NCBI RefSeq assembly: GCF_000730565.1
Contig: NZ_BBIQ01000009.1
Location: forward strand, 113,573-177,572
Source of the DNA: Pseudomonas fulva NBRC 16637 = DSM 17717
GTDB taxonomy: Bacteria; Pseudomonadota; Gammaproteobacteria; Pseudomonadales; Pseudomonadaceae
Length of the DNA: 64,000 nucleotides
Reading direction: 5' to 3'
Positions 47,871-56,647 of the stretch are shown in pieces. Both the position numbers and the translations under genes were made by a program. The notes beneath the pieces were generated by a model. It made no database searches. It saw only the letters and a list, made by a program, of their open reading frames with translations, and was not told the DNA's origin. The first letter of the stretch is position 1. Each line of letters opens with the position of its first letter.

Positions 47871-48301
47871 TACCGATCAGCGCCGCGCTGCTTGGCATCG
47901 ACATGCACCAGTGCCATGGGCGCGGCCTCTACAAGTGGTTGCTTGCAAGCTTTCTGATCGGCAAGCGCATTCGCGCCAGTGTCGCGGTCCAGGCCTATCA
48001 GGTACTGGTCGATACCCACGGCCTGGACACACCGGGCAAGCTGGCGAGGTGCCCGCATCACACGTTGGTGAAGCTGCTGGGTCAGGCCGGTTACGCACGC
48101 TACGACGAATCCACGGCCCGGCGGCTGCATCGGTTGGGCAAAGGGCTTGAAGCGGAAATGGACCACGTGCTGCTGGACGACGCAGTGGACATGGCGCACG
48201 TAAACGCTTGGCTGCTGAGGTTTGAAGGCGTGGGGCCCAAGACGCTCGAGATTTTCATGCGGGAAGCGGCGCCGGTACTGCAGCATCAACGTGCGCAATG
48301 A
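47867..48301 (+). CDS. Truncated EndoIII/HhH-like DNA-binding protein
   Basis: A 144-residue helical protein. LYKWLLASFLIGKRIRASVA (about 22-41) resembles the first helices of EndoIII-type glycosylases, and FEGVGPKTLEIFMRE (about 120-134) is a helix-hairpin-helix with a Lys at the place of the catalytic EndoIII lysine. The catalytic Asp region and [4Fe-4S] cysteines that would follow are absent, as the protein ends 10 residues later. It may bind DNA without cleaving bases. The start is TTG 47867, coupled to the previous stop, or ATG 47903. Confidence 0.6.
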   Translation: MIPISAALLGIDMHQCHGRGLYKWLLASFLIGKRIRASVAVQAYQVLVDTHGLDTPGKLARCPHHTLVKLLGQAGYARYDESTARRLHRLGKGLEAEMDHVLLDDAVDMAHVNAWLLRFEGVGPKTLEIFMREAAPVLQHQRAQ

Positions 48302-48349
48302 GGATGGGCGGTAGAGGAAGCGTAAGCCATGTGAACGCTGGCTTGAAGG

Positions 48350-48423
48350 TGGAGCGGGTAGAGGGAATCGAACCCTCAACTAAAGCTTGGGAAGCTTTCG
48401 TTTTGCCACTAAACTATACCCGC
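48350..48423 (-). tRNA. tRNA-Gly (anticodon CCC)
   Basis: On the minus strand the 74-base gene begins GCGGGTA, pairing with TACCCGC before the discriminator and encoded CCA (48350-48352). The anticodon stem AAAGC/GCTTT encloses the loop TTCCCAA, giving anticodon CCC, which reads GGG. The T-arm has GAGGG-TTCGATT-CCCTC. All four arms fold. It follows the HhH gene convergently. Confidence 0.96.
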
Positions 48424-48534
48424 ATCTGAGCTGCACTTTTTACCAGAACGTTCGGCAAATTAGAAGCCCGCGTTATAAAAAAACGTCATTTCCCTCCGTT
48501 TTCCCGTGCTCCCCTCCATGCGCCTAAGGCTCGC

Positions 48535-49227
48535 CTACACGGCAGCGATTTCCTCGCGCGTGAGTTCACGGTATGCCCCTGGCGGCAGGTCCAGGTCCAG
48601 CGCGATGGCGCCCATGCGCTCCCGGTGCAGCTTGACCACCTTATTGTCGTAGAACCCGAACATGCGTTTGACCTGATGGTAGCGCCCTTCGACGATGGCG
48701 AGCCGGGCCAGGCGCGGCCCGAGGATCTGCAGGTCGGCCGGTTGGGTCGTCAGGTTTTCGAAAGCAAAGTGGAAACCCTCCTGAAACCGGGCCACGTAGT
48801 GCTCGCCGATCTCGTCCTGGGTTTCGACCAGGTAATGCTTGGGCAGCTTGGTGGTGGGTTGGGTCAGCCGCCGGGACCACTGGCCATCGTTGGTCAGGAT
48901 CATCAGCCCGGTGGTATTGAAGTCCAGGCGCCCGGCAATATGCAGACCCTGCGCAAGCGCGTCGGGCAGCAAATCCATGACGGTCGGATGCTGGGGGTCG
49001 TGGGTGGCGCTGACGCAACCGGCCGGCTTGTGCAGCATCAGGTAGCGTGGCGGGTGGCCCGCCTGCAGCACCTCATCGTCCAGCTCGACCCGGCTGAACG
49101 CCCGCACTTCCGTCAGCGGGTCGCTGGTTACCTGGCCATCGACGCGCACGCGACGTTGAGCCAGCATCAGGCGCGCATGCTGGCGGTTGCAGGTCGGCAG
49201 GTTGGCAAGAAAACGATCAAGGCGCAT
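48535..49227 (-). CDS. rsuA: 16S rRNA pseudouridine(516) synthase
   Basis: A 230-residue RsuA/RluB/E/F-family enzyme. The N-terminal S4 domain (MRLDRFLANLPTCNRQHARL) binds RNA, and the catalytic Asp is in GRLDFNTTGLMILTNDG. IVEGRYHQVKRMFGFYDNKV is the family C-terminal motif. Short length and S4 domain favour RsuA, which modifies U516 of 16S rRNA; RluE or RluF cannot be fully excluded. Start ATG 49227 overlaps the stop of the CWC gene by 11 bases; a long frame upstream to 49410 is not coding. Confidence 0.87.
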   Translation of the reverse strand: MRLDRFLANLPTCNRQHARLMLAQRRVRVDGQVTSDPLTEVRAFSRVELDDEVLQAGHPPRYLMLHKPAGCVSATHDPQHPTVMDLLPDALAQGLHIAGRLDFNTTGLMILTNDGQWSRRLTQPTTKLPKHYLVETQDEIGEHYVARFQEGFHFAFENLTTQPADLQILGPRLARLAIVEGRYHQVKRMFGFYDNKVVKLHRERMGAIALDLDLPPGAYRELTREEIAAV

Positions 49228-49441
49228 GGGTGAAACCAGCAGGCGATGCCAATTGGGCCTCGACGCCCGCGCAGCTTGGGCACAGGCAGGCACGGTCGCG
49301 CAGTTCGGCAGGCAGGGCCTGCAGCACGGCCGGGTCGATGCGCACACTGAAGCACCAGCAGGCCTGGGTGGCCTGGGCAGGGTCGGCCAGGGTGCACTGG
49401 TTAAGGGCACCGCAGGCGGGGCAGTATTGATCGTCGTTCAT
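49217..49441 (-). CDS. Cysteine-rich CWC-family small protein
   Basis: A 74-residue protein with six cysteines in paired groups: YCPACGALNQC, ACWC and ACLCPSC. This fits the cysteine-rich CWC family (PF14375), probably a Zn-binding fold. Its function is unknown. It lies between the diguanylate cyclase (1-base gap) and rsuA (11-base overlap), so all three are likely co-transcribed. The start is ATG 49441. Confidence 0.78.
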   Translation of the reverse strand: MNDDQYCPACGALNQCTLADPAQATQACWCFSVRIDPAVLQALPAELRDRACLCPSCAGVEAQLASPAGFTHAP

Positions 49442-49442
49442 A

Positions 49443-50915
49443 TCAGGTTTCAGTGCAGACACGGTTGCGGCCAGCCTGTTTGGCACGATAGAGGGCGCCG
49501 TCGGCGCGGGTCAGGAGGGTATGCAACGTGTCGCCTGACTTCAGGTGGCTGACCCCGATGCTGGTGGTCAGGCGCAGCGGCTGGTCTTCGTAACTGAAGG
49601 TCAGTTGCTCGGCGCGGCGCCGGATCTTTTCGGCAGCCTCGTTCGCCTGGCAAGCATCGGCCTCACGCAGCAGCACGATGAACTCCTCGCCTCCCCAGCG
49701 GCAGAGTATATCGGACTGGCGAATGCTGCCTTGCAGGACATTGGCAAATTGGCGCAGCACTTCGTCGCCTGCCAGGTGACCATAGGTGTCGTTGAGCACT
49801 TTGAAGTGGTCCAGGTCGATCAGCAACGCCACCAGCGGACTGTTGTCACGCTGGGCCTCGCGCAGCGCCTGGGCGGCCAGCAGGTCGAAGCTGCGTCGGT
49901 TGGGCAGCCCGGTCAGGCTGTCGAGCGTGGCCAGGGCTTCGGTGCTGGCCTGGTGACGGCGCACCATCGCATGCACCAGGGCCACCACCACGAGGGTGAT
50001 CATGGCGCAGATCGCCAGGTTCAGGTACAGCGAATGACGAATCCGGTCCAGCGCCCCGGTCTCGCGCTTGTCCACCAGCAGGTACCAGTCCAGTTCCGGC
50101 AAGTGGCGTACGTTCAGAAAATGGCTGTGGCCTGCAAGGTCACGGTATTCATGACTGCCCTCGCCAGGCACCGGCTGGTGTGCGAGCACGCCGCCCAGGT
50201 CTGGGCTGTCGACCAGCGACTGGCCGACGCGCAGGCCCTGCGGGCCACCACCCGAGCCTGTCATCAACACCTTGCCCTGGGCGTCGACGAAGACCACGGA
50301 TCGCTGATAGCGATGTTGGTACTGGTCGATCATCCTGACCACGGTCGAAACGCTCAGCCCTACCCCCGCAGCGCCGATGAAGCGCTCCTGATAGTCGTGC
50401 ACCTTGTAGTTGATGAACACGGTGAGGTTGTCCTGGTTGGCCATGTCCAGGTCTACATTGATCTCGTAAGGCGCTGCCTGGTCGCGCAGGCGGAAGTACC
50501 AGGCATCACGCCAGGCCTGGGGCTGGACCTGCTTAAGCACGCCCTTGGCCTGGTAGTAGGTCAGCGTGCGTTCGGAGACGAAAAAGGACGTGAAGATGTC
50601 CTGCTTGCCCGTCAACTCGCCCAGGTAGCGGGTCATGCGCTGGGCGTCCTGCTCACCGGCCAGCACCCAGTCACGCAGGAAGGTGTCCTGGGCCATCATC
50701 GATGCGATCAGAACAGGGCGAATCAGGTCTTTCTGGATTTCCGAATAAACCGTGTCGGAAGTCAGGGGCAGTTCGGTATTGATGATGCCGTCACGTATGG
50801 CGCTGCGCGAGGAGAAATAACTCAGCAGCGACGTGGCGAGGAAACCGCAGGCCAGCAGCATCAGCAGGGCGGCGATTAACGAACGCTGCGATGACGGAGC
50901 GGAGCGTGAAGGCAT
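49443..50915 (-). CDS. Membrane diguanylate cyclase with Cache-type sensor
   Basis: A 490-residue GGDEF enzyme that makes c-di-GMP from two GTP. TM1 (about 13-32) and TM2 (about 295-318) flank a periplasmic Cache-like domain with WRDAWYFRLRDQAAPYEINVD. The GGDEF domain (about 330-488) has the substrate motif DSLTGLPNRRSFD, the active-site GGEEF and, five residues before it, the inhibitory I-site RQSD, so product feedback is expected. Start ATG 50915 follows GGGAAG. The ligand of the sensor is unknown. First gene before the CWC and rsuA genes. Confidence 0.92.
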   Translation of the reverse strand: MPSRSAPSSQRSLIAALLMLLACGFLATSLLSYFSSRSAIRDGIINTELPLTSDTVYSEIQKDLIRPVLIASMMAQDTFLRDWVLAGEQDAQRMTRYLGELTGKQDIFTSFFVSERTLTYYQAKGVLKQVQPQAWRDAWYFRLRDQAAPYEINVDLDMANQDNLTVFINYKVHDYQERFIGAAGVGLSVSTVVRMIDQYQHRYQRSVVFVDAQGKVLMTGSGGGPQGLRVGQSLVDSPDLGGVLAHQPVPGEGSHEYRDLAGHSHFLNVRHLPELDWYLLVDKRETGALDRIRHSLYLNLAICAMITLVVVALVHAMVRRHQASTEALATLDSLTGLPNRRSFDLLAAQALREAQRDNSPLVALLIDLDHFKVLNDTYGHLAGDEVLRQFANVLQGSIRQSDILCRWGGEEFIVLLREADACQANEAAEKIRRRAEQLTFSYEDQPLRLTTSIGVSHLKSGDTLHTLLTRADGALYRAKQAGRNRVCTET

Positions 50916-51130
50916 GATCTTCCCATGATGTGTGCCGGGCCGCATATTCTAGTGTTCTGGGCACTAAATAACTGCAAGATTTTGTTCGGAAGCTGCAGCT
51001 GTATCAAATTATTACCAGTATGGCACTGCACGAGTTGGCGCTTGTCTGATTCCATGTCGATCAACGTGTTGTGCATCGACGCTCGGCAGCGTTCGCTGTG
51101 CGGGCACCTCAGCGGTCCGGGAGGCCGCCT

Positions 51131-51541
51131 ATGTCCTATCGAATTCTGCTTGTGGCCCTGCTCGGGCTGACGCTTGGCGCCTGTGCGCCGTACGCTGGAC
51201 GGTCGACCTACTACCGCTCCGACTATTACGTCACGGACCGGTATGTCTCGCCTGGCTACGCGCCCGGCTATTACCGCTACGGTCGTTATCCGGTGGCGCC
51301 ACAACCGCGCTACTACTACCAACCGGTGCCTCGTTACCATGCGCCGCCCGGCTACCGACCGTTGCCGCCGCCCGACGTGCGCCGCTGGCACGGCAACCCG
51401 CGCTACGATTATGGTCATCGCCAGCGCTGGGACTACAGGCGTGACCGTGACCGGCACGACTACCGCAACGATGGCCCGCGCTATCAGGATGGAGGTCGAC
51501 ATCAAGGCGGCTGGGGTGACAGGCGTGGACGAGGACACTGA
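51131..51541 (+). CDS. Tyr/Arg-rich lipoprotein of unknown function
   Basis: A 136-residue lipoprotein: MSYRILLVALLGLTLGAC gives a signal peptide with lipobox LGAC (Cys18). The mature chain is low-complexity and rich in Tyr, Pro and Arg (YYRSDYYVTDRYVSPGYAPG), becoming Arg/His/Asp/Gly-rich at the C-terminus (RHQGGWGDRRGRGH). Such chains occur in envelope proteins of Pseudomonas with no known role. ATG 51131 has GGGAGG six bases upstream. It diverges from the diguanylate cyclase gene. Confidence 0.75.
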   Translation: MSYRILLVALLGLTLGACAPYAGRSTYYRSDYYVTDRYVSPGYAPGYYRYGRYPVAPQPRYYYQPVPRYHAPPGYRPLPPPDVRRWHGNPRYDYGHRQRWDYRRDRDRHDYRNDGPRYQDGGRHQGGWGDRRGRGH

Positions 51542-51574
51542 TCAGGTGACAAGCACCCTGGCACTTACGAGCCG

Positions 51575-52681
51575 CTAGTGCAGGTCCGACAGTGGGTGAT
51601 GGCCTTCCCAGGGTGCTTGGAAGTGTGCCTGTACCACGGCTGCGGGCACATGGTCCACATCCGGCCAGTGCCAGCGTGGCTGGTGATCCTTGTCCAGCAG
51701 GCGTGCGCGCACCCCTTCGCTGAACTCAGGGTGGCGACAGCAGTTCAGGCTCATGGCGTACTCCATCTGCAGCACCTGCGCCAGTGACAAGTACCGGGCC
51801 CGACGGATCTGCTCCCACACCAGATGAGCCGTCAGCGGGCAGCCCGCCAGCATGCGCTCGGCGGCTGCCGAGAGCAGTGGGTCCTCGTGCTGGCGCAGGC
51901 CCGCCACGGCCCGCCAGGCAGCGCCTGCGCAGGTGACATCGAGCAATGCGTCGATGAGCGCGCGGCGCGGCAACCACTGGGCTGTGGGTAGCGTTTGGCG
52001 GGCACAATGCTCCTCAGCCCTGAACAGGCTGTTGAGCTGGAGCGCGGTCTGCTCCTGCCAGTTCACCTGCAGCAGTTCATCGATCAACGCCGCTTGTCGG
52101 TCTTCGCCCATGAAGCGGTCGGCCAGCCCCAGGTCCAGCGCATCGCGCGCATTGACAGGCGCACCGGTGAGCCCCAGGAACAACCCCAGCTTGCCCGGCA
52201 AGCGGGCCAGGTACCAACTGGCCCCGACATCGGGGTACAGACCAATGCTGATCTCTGGCATGGCCAATACGCTGCTGGGGGTCACGATGCGTACGTTGGC
52301 GCCCTGAAGCAAACCCATGCCGCCGCCCAGCACATGGCCATGGCCCCAGCACAGCAGCGGCTTGGGATAAGTGTCCAGGGCATGGTCCAGGCGATATTCG
52401 GCGGCGAAGAACGACGCGGCCAGCGGTGGCACGCTGCCAGGCTGCTCGCGGCACGCCTGGGCCAGCGCCCGCACGTCGCCACCGGCGCAGAAGGCCTTGG
52501 CGCCATTGCCACGCAGCAGCACACAGGCGATGCCCGGGTCTTGCGCCCAGCTGTGCAACTGCTCGGCCAGCGTCTCTATCATTGGCAGGTCGAGGGCATT
52601 GAGCGCCCTTGGCGCATCGAGGGTGACGATGCCCAGGCGAGCGCCGTCGGCGCCTGTCAGGACTTGGCAGTGAATGCTCAT
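51575..52681 (-). CDS. 3-hydroxyisobutyryl-CoA hydrolase-like protein (enoyl-CoA hydratase family)
   Basis: A 368-residue crotonase-fold enzyme. [18 protein letters not shown] is the first oxyanion-hole segment, and [20 protein letters not shown] the second. [23 protein letters not shown] is the hydrolase-type signature of HIBYL-CoA hydrolases (valine breakdown), and the long C-terminal extension (about 260-368) fits that group better than plain enoyl-CoA hydratases. Start ATG 52681 follows GAGGTAAG. It is divergent from ung. The in vivo substrate is inferred. Confidence 0.83.
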   Translation of the reverse strand: MSIHCQVLTGADGARLGIVTLDAPRALNALDLPMIETLAEQLHSWAQDPGIACVLLRGNGAKAFCAGGDVRALAQACREQPGSVPPLAASFFAAEYRLDHALDTYPKPLLCWGHGHVLGGGMGLLQGANVRIVTPSSVLAMPEISIGLYPDVGASWYLARLPGKLGLFLGLTGAPVNARDALDLGLADRFMGEDRQAALIDELLQVNWQEQTALQLNSLFRAEEHCARQTLPTAQWLPRRALIDALLDVTCAGAAWRAVAGLRQHEDPLLSAAAERMLAGCPLTAHLVWEQIRRARYLSLAQVLQMEYAMSLNCCRHPEFSEGVRARLLDKDHQPRWHWPDVDHVPAAVVQAHFQAPWEGHHPLSDLH

Positions 52682-52807
52682 GGCTTACCTCATTCAGGTC
52701 ACCGCTCAAGTATGGCCTGCCTGGTCGATCCCGCCGGGCACTGGTCGGATCGTTTGACAAGCGTCGGTGTCACCCCTAGTGTCGCCCCATTGTTTACGGA
52801 AGCCCAC

Positions 52808-53500
52808 ATGACTGACGACGATCGCATCAAACTCGAGCCCAGTTGGAAAGCCGCCTTGCGTGCCGAGTTCGAGCAGCCTTACATGCAGCAGTTGCGCGAG
52901 TTCCTGCGTGGTGAATATGCCGCCGGCAAGCAGATCTACCCGCCTGGCCCGCTGATCTTCAATGCACTCAACTCCACCCCCCTGGATCAGGTCAAGGTGG
53001 TGATCCTCGGCCAGGACCCGTACCACGGCCCAGGGCAGGCCCATGGCCTGTGCTTCTCGGTGCAGCCTGGCGTGCCGACGCCGCCGTCGCTGGTGAACAT
53101 CTACAAGGAGCTGCATCGCGATCTGAATATTCCCATCCCCAACCATGGCTACCTGCAAAGCTGGGCCGAGCAGGGTGTGTTGCTGCTCAATACCACCATG
53201 ACCGTGGAGCGGGGCAACGCGGCATCCCATGCCAAGAAAGGCTGGGAGTTCTTCACCGACCGTATCATCGAGGTGGTCAGCGAACAGTGCGAGCACGTGG
53301 TGTTTCTGCTGTGGGGCTCCCATGCGCAGAGCAAGCAGAAGCTGATCGACGGCACCAAGCACCTGGTGCTCAAGTCTGTGCACCCCTCGCCGTTGTCGGC
53401 GTACCGCGGTTTTCTTGGCTGTGGACATTTCAGCCGTGCCAACGGTTTTCTCGAGCAGCGCGGGCTAGCGCCCATCAACTGGGCGTTGCCACCGCTGTGA
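52808..53500 (+). CDS. ung: Uracil-DNA glycosylase
   Basis: A 230-residue family-1 uracil-DNA glycosylase that removes uracil from DNA. The water-activating loop [18 protein letters not shown] contains the catalytic Asp. [12 protein letters not shown] is the uracil-binding strand and [15 protein letters not shown] supplies the minor-groove leucine/His loop. Length is typical. ATG 52808 has CGGAAG upstream; a longer frame to 51995 is the antisense of the neighbouring gene. Confidence 0.96.
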   Translation: MTDDDRIKLEPSWKAALRAEFEQPYMQQLREFLRGEYAAGKQIYPPGPLIFNALNSTPLDQVKVVILGQDPYHGPGQAHGLCFSVQPGVPTPPSLVNIYKELHRDLNIPIPNHGYLQSWAEQGVLLLNTTMTVERGNAASHAKKGWEFFTDRIIEVVSEQCEHVVFLLWGSHAQSKQKLIDGTKHLVLKSVHPSPLSAYRGFLGCGHFSRANGFLEQRGLAPINWALPPL

Positions 53501-53507
53501 GCCAGGC

Positions 53508-53523
53508 GGGGCCGTCAGGCCCC
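53508..53523. terminator. Hairpin between convergent ung and AbrB-family genes
   Basis: GGGGCC, loop GTCA, GGCCCC: a perfect six-base stem seven bases past the ung stop. No T-run; likely a bidirectional terminator by position. Confidence 0.45.
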
Positions 53524-53528
53524 ACAGG

Positions 53529-54563
53529 TCATGAGGGCCGCGTGCTCATCCAGTAACGGAACAGGGGCTCGGCCAGGAACAGCACGAAGAGCAGGCGCAT
53601 CACTTGCAAAGCGGTCACCAGGGGCACCGACAGTTGCAGCGTTTCGGCGGTCAGGCTCATTTCAGCGATGCCCCCGGGCATCATGCCCAGCGTCAGTGAG
53701 CGCAGGTCCAAGGCTGTCAGCAGGCTCAAGCCCCAGGCGGCAGCGCCAGCCAGGGCCATGCTCAAGGCAGTCGCCACCAGCGTGCGCCCCAGAAATGCCG
53801 GGGCTCGGCGGAAGAACGCACGGTTGAAGTGGCAGGCCAGGCCGCTGCCGATCAGCCATTGGCCGATCTGACTGGCGCCATTGGGCAGGGCAATCTGCAA
53901 GTCGGCGGCCAGGCTGAAGGTGGCTGCCACCAGCAGCGGCCCGAACAGCCATGGGTTGGGCTGTTGCAGCCGCTGCCAGAGCCACCCGGCGGCCACCCCC
54001 AGCGGTGCGATGAGGGCCAGCCAGGCCCAGCTGACGCTGCCGGTGTGGTTGAGCGCTACGCCATCGCCCAGCAGCAGCTTGAACAGCGCCGGCACGCACA
54101 GCACCACGGCCAGCACGCGCAGGCTCTGGGCTGCGGCTACCTGGCTCAGTACCGCGCCATTGCGCGCACCGAGGTTGACCATTTCACCGGAGCCGCCTGG
54201 CATGCTGGCAAAGAACGCGGTGGCGCGGTCCTCACCCGAGCGGCGCAACAACCACACGCCAAGCACGCTTGAGACCGTGGTGAACAAGGCGCCGAAGAAG
54301 ATCAGGGCGAAATGGCTGCCCACTTGCTCGATGACCTGGGGCGTGAAGTGCAGGCCGATGCCCAGGCCGATGATGCATTGCCCGCAGCGCCGGCCATTGG
54401 GTATCTCTGGCAACTGCCAAGGGCTCAGGCAACGTACCGCGATGATCGCCAGCAGCGAGCCGACCATCCACGGCAAAGGCCAGCCGACCTTGCTGGCGGC
54501 GAAACCGCCAGCAAGGCCGACCAGCCCAGTTGCCCAGTACAGCGGCAACGCGCGATCAGGCAT
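53529..54563 (-). CDS. AbrB-family membrane transporter
   Basis: A 344-residue membrane protein with about ten TM segments in two related halves (the AbrB duplication). It begins RALPLYWATGLVGLAGGFAA, has FFASMPGGSGEMVNLGARNG in the first half and LTLGMMPGGIAEMSLTAETL in the second, matching MPGG-x-x-EM repeats of the family. Its function is undefined; members have been called ammonia-monooxygenase-like or permeases. Its start overlaps the tctA stop by eight bases, so it is the last gene of the tct operon here, suggesting a link to tricarboxylate uptake. Confidence 0.77.
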   Translation of the reverse strand: MPDRALPLYWATGLVGLAGGFAASKVGWPLPWMVGSLLAIIAVRCLSPWQLPEIPNGRRCGQCIIGLGIGLHFTPQVIEQVGSHFALIFFGALFTTVSSVLGVWLLRRSGEDRATAFFASMPGGSGEMVNLGARNGAVLSQVAAAQSLRVLAVVLCVPALFKLLLGDGVALNHTGSVSWAWLALIAPLGVAAGWLWQRLQQPNPWLFGPLLVAATFSLAADLQIALPNGASQIGQWLIGSGLACHFNRAFFRRAPAFLGRTLVATALSMALAGAAAWGLSLLTALDLRSLTLGMMPGGIAEMSLTAETLQLSVPLVTALQVMRLLFVLFLAEPLFRYWMSTRPS

Positions 54564-56070
54564 CGGCCATGGCCCGGCGCTGAAGGCTGCGTTTGCGCCA
54601 GATGCGCACCATGGGCAGCGCGAGCATGAGCGCTACCAGTGCCCAGACACCCATGCTGATCGGGCTCGACCAGAGAATGCCCAGCTCGCCATTGGAGATC
54701 GACAATGCACGGCGCAGGTTCTGCTCCATCAGGCCACCCAGAATGAAGCCCAGCAGAATCGGCGAAAGCGGGAAGTCCAGCTTGCGCAGGATGTAGCCCA
54801 TGATGCCGATGCCGACCATCAGGAACAGGTCGAAGGTGGTGGCATGCACGGCGTAGACGCCGATCCCGGTGATGATGGCGATCACCGGCACCAGGGCCCA
54901 GTTCGGTACGGCCAGGATGCGGGTGAAGATGCGGATCATCGGGATGTTCAGGATCACCAGCATGATGTTGGCGATGAACAGCGACGCGATCAGGCCCCAG
55001 ACGATGTCAGGTTGCTGTTCGAACAGCAGCGGGCCAGGGGTGATGTTGTAGAGGGTCAGCGCGCCGATCATCACCGCCGTGGTTCCCGAACCCGGTACGC
55101 CAAGGGTCAGCATGGGCACCAGGGCGCCACAGCAGGAGGCGCCGATGGCCGTTTCCGGTGCAGCCAGGCCACGGGCGTCACCCTTGCCGAACTTGCCGCT
55201 GGCACCGGCCATGCGTTTTTCGGTCATGTAGGCCACCGCACTGGCCAGCGTGGCACCTGCGCCTGGTAACACGCCCATCACGAAGCCCAGCAGGCCGCAG
55301 CGAATGTTCACCGCGAACACCGACGCCGCTTCCTTGAAGTTGAACAGCATGCGCCCGGTGGCCTTGACTGCCTGGTGGCCGTGGTGGGTCTTTTCCAGCA
55401 GCAACAGAATTTCGCTGATCGAGAACAGGCCCAGCACCAGCACGACGAACTGAATGCCGTCGGCCAAGTGCACGCTGTCACCGGTGAAGCGGTACACGCC
55501 ACTGTTGGCGTCGATGCCCACCGCCGACAAAAACAGGCCGATCAAGGCGGCGATGAAGGTCTTGAGCGGCTTGTCGCCGGCCATACCGCCCAGGGCGACA
55601 ATGGCGAACACCATCAGCACGAAATACTCGGCCGGGCCGAAGGCGATTGCCCACTTGGCCAGCAGCGGGGCGAACAGCACCATGCCGCAGGTGGCGATGA
55701 AAGCGCCGATGAACGAGCTCCAGGCCGACAGGGACAGGGCCACGCCCGCCAAGCCCTGGCGGGCCATTGGGTAGCCGTCCAGGGTGGTCATCACCGTCGA
55801 CGCTTCGCCCGGGATGTTTAGCAGGATCGAGCTGATCCGGCCACCGTACTCGCAGCCCAGGTACACCGCAGCCAGCAGGATCAGCGCCGACTCCGGAGGC
55901 AGGCCCAGGGCGAAGGCGATGGGAATCAGCAGGGCCACGCCATTGATCGGGCCCAGGCCCGGCAGCAGGCCGACGACGGTACCGATCAGCGTGCCGGACA
56001 GGGCAGTGACCAGGTTGTAAGGGGACAGGGCGACGCCGAAGCCCTGGCCCAGGTAGCTCAAGGTATCCAT
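54556..56070 (-). CDS. tctA: Tripartite tricarboxylate transporter large membrane subunit
   Basis: A 504-residue TctA-family permease with about 12 TM segments. NLVTALSGTLIGTVVGLLPG near the N-terminus and GGRISSILLNIPGEASTVMT are the family signature, and VMGVLPGAGATLASAVAYM the repeat-related second half. With TctB and periplasmic TctC it takes up citrate and other tricarboxylates by a secondary mechanism. It has a three-base gap after tctB and overlaps the AbrB-family gene downstream. Confidence 0.93.
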   Translation of the reverse strand: MDTLSYLGQGFGVALSPYNLVTALSGTLIGTVVGLLPGLGPINGVALLIPIAFALGLPPESALILLAAVYLGCEYGGRISSILLNIPGEASTVMTTLDGYPMARQGLAGVALSLSAWSSFIGAFIATCGMVLFAPLLAKWAIAFGPAEYFVLMVFAIVALGGMAGDKPLKTFIAALIGLFLSAVGIDANSGVYRFTGDSVHLADGIQFVVLVLGLFSISEILLLLEKTHHGHQAVKATGRMLFNFKEAASVFAVNIRCGLLGFVMGVLPGAGATLASAVAYMTEKRMAGASGKFGKGDARGLAAPETAIGASCCGALVPMLTLGVPGSGTTAVMIGALTLYNITPGPLLFEQQPDIVWGLIASLFIANIMLVILNIPMIRIFTRILAVPNWALVPVIAIITGIGVYAVHATTFDLFLMVGIGIMGYILRKLDFPLSPILLGFILGGLMEQNLRRALSISNGELGILWSSPISMGVWALVALMLALPMVRIWRKRSLQRRAMADA

Positions 56071-56073
56071 GTG

Positions 56074-56532
56074 TCAGTTCTCCAGTACGCTCAGCAGGCC
56101 AAGGGGCAGGGGCACGTCCATGACGCGGTCGAACAGCCAGTAGAGGAAAAGGCTCATGCCAACCACGACGATGACGCTGTGCAGCCAGCGACCGCCATAC
56201 AGGCGCGCCATGGGCACACCGGCCAGGATGGCGCTGAGGATGAAGCCAAGGGACTCGAAGGTGGCCGCGAAAATCAGCAGCAGGCCGATGCAGGCAGCGA
56301 TCTTGGTCAGGGTCGCCTTGTCCAACGCCGGCTCGTCGTCCTTGTGCACGATCGGCGTGGGGCGGATCGCCATGTACAGCAAGCCCAGGCTCATCAGGCC
56401 GAGCATCAGCAGCGGGTAGGCACGTGGGCCTACCGGCTCATAGGAAAACGCCGCCTGATACGGCCAGGCCATCACGGCCAGGGCGGCGCACACGGCCAGC
56501 AGAATCAGGGCGAAGATGCGTTGCAGGATCAT
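56074..56532 (-). CDS. tctB: Tripartite tricarboxylate transporter small membrane subunit
   Basis: A 152-residue TctB protein with four hydrophobic segments, starting MILQRIFALILLAVCAALAV. SYEPVGPRAYPLLMLGLMSL (about 30-50) is the family pattern and FESLGFILSAILAG the third helix. It works with TctA in the membrane. Start ATG 56532 has GAGGA eight bases upstream. It is three bases from tctA and 115 bases from tctC, a gap that holds a hairpin. Confidence 0.87.
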   Translation of the reverse strand: MILQRIFALILLAVCAALAVMAWPYQAAFSYEPVGPRAYPLLMLGLMSLGLLYMAIRPTPIVHKDDEPALDKATLTKIAACIGLLLIFAATFESLGFILSAILAGVPMARLYGGRWLHSVIVVVGMSLFLYWLFDRVMDVPLPLGLLSVLEN

Positions 56533-56577
56533 GGAGGAATCCTCGGTAAGTAGCGATGGGAGCGGCACACCCGTGAA

Positions 56578-56595
56578 CCTGGGCCAAGGCCCAGG
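56578..56595 (-). terminator. Intercistronic hairpin between tctC and tctB
   Basis: CCTGGGCC (56578-56585), loop AA, GGCCCAGG (56588-56595): a palindrome that would fold with a few terminal pairs open. It may attenuate transcription or protect the tctC mRNA, so that more binding protein than permease is made. It has no T-run. Confidence 0.45.
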
Positions 56596-56647
56596 CCATG
56601 CACGGCAGCGTCTGCCTGCTCCTGCCAGGAAAAACCGGCAGCCTGGG

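Noticed and set aside
48350..48423. tRNA region as a possible attachment site of an integrated element
   Set aside because: No integrase, direct repeat of the tRNA 3' end or compositional break was seen nearby.
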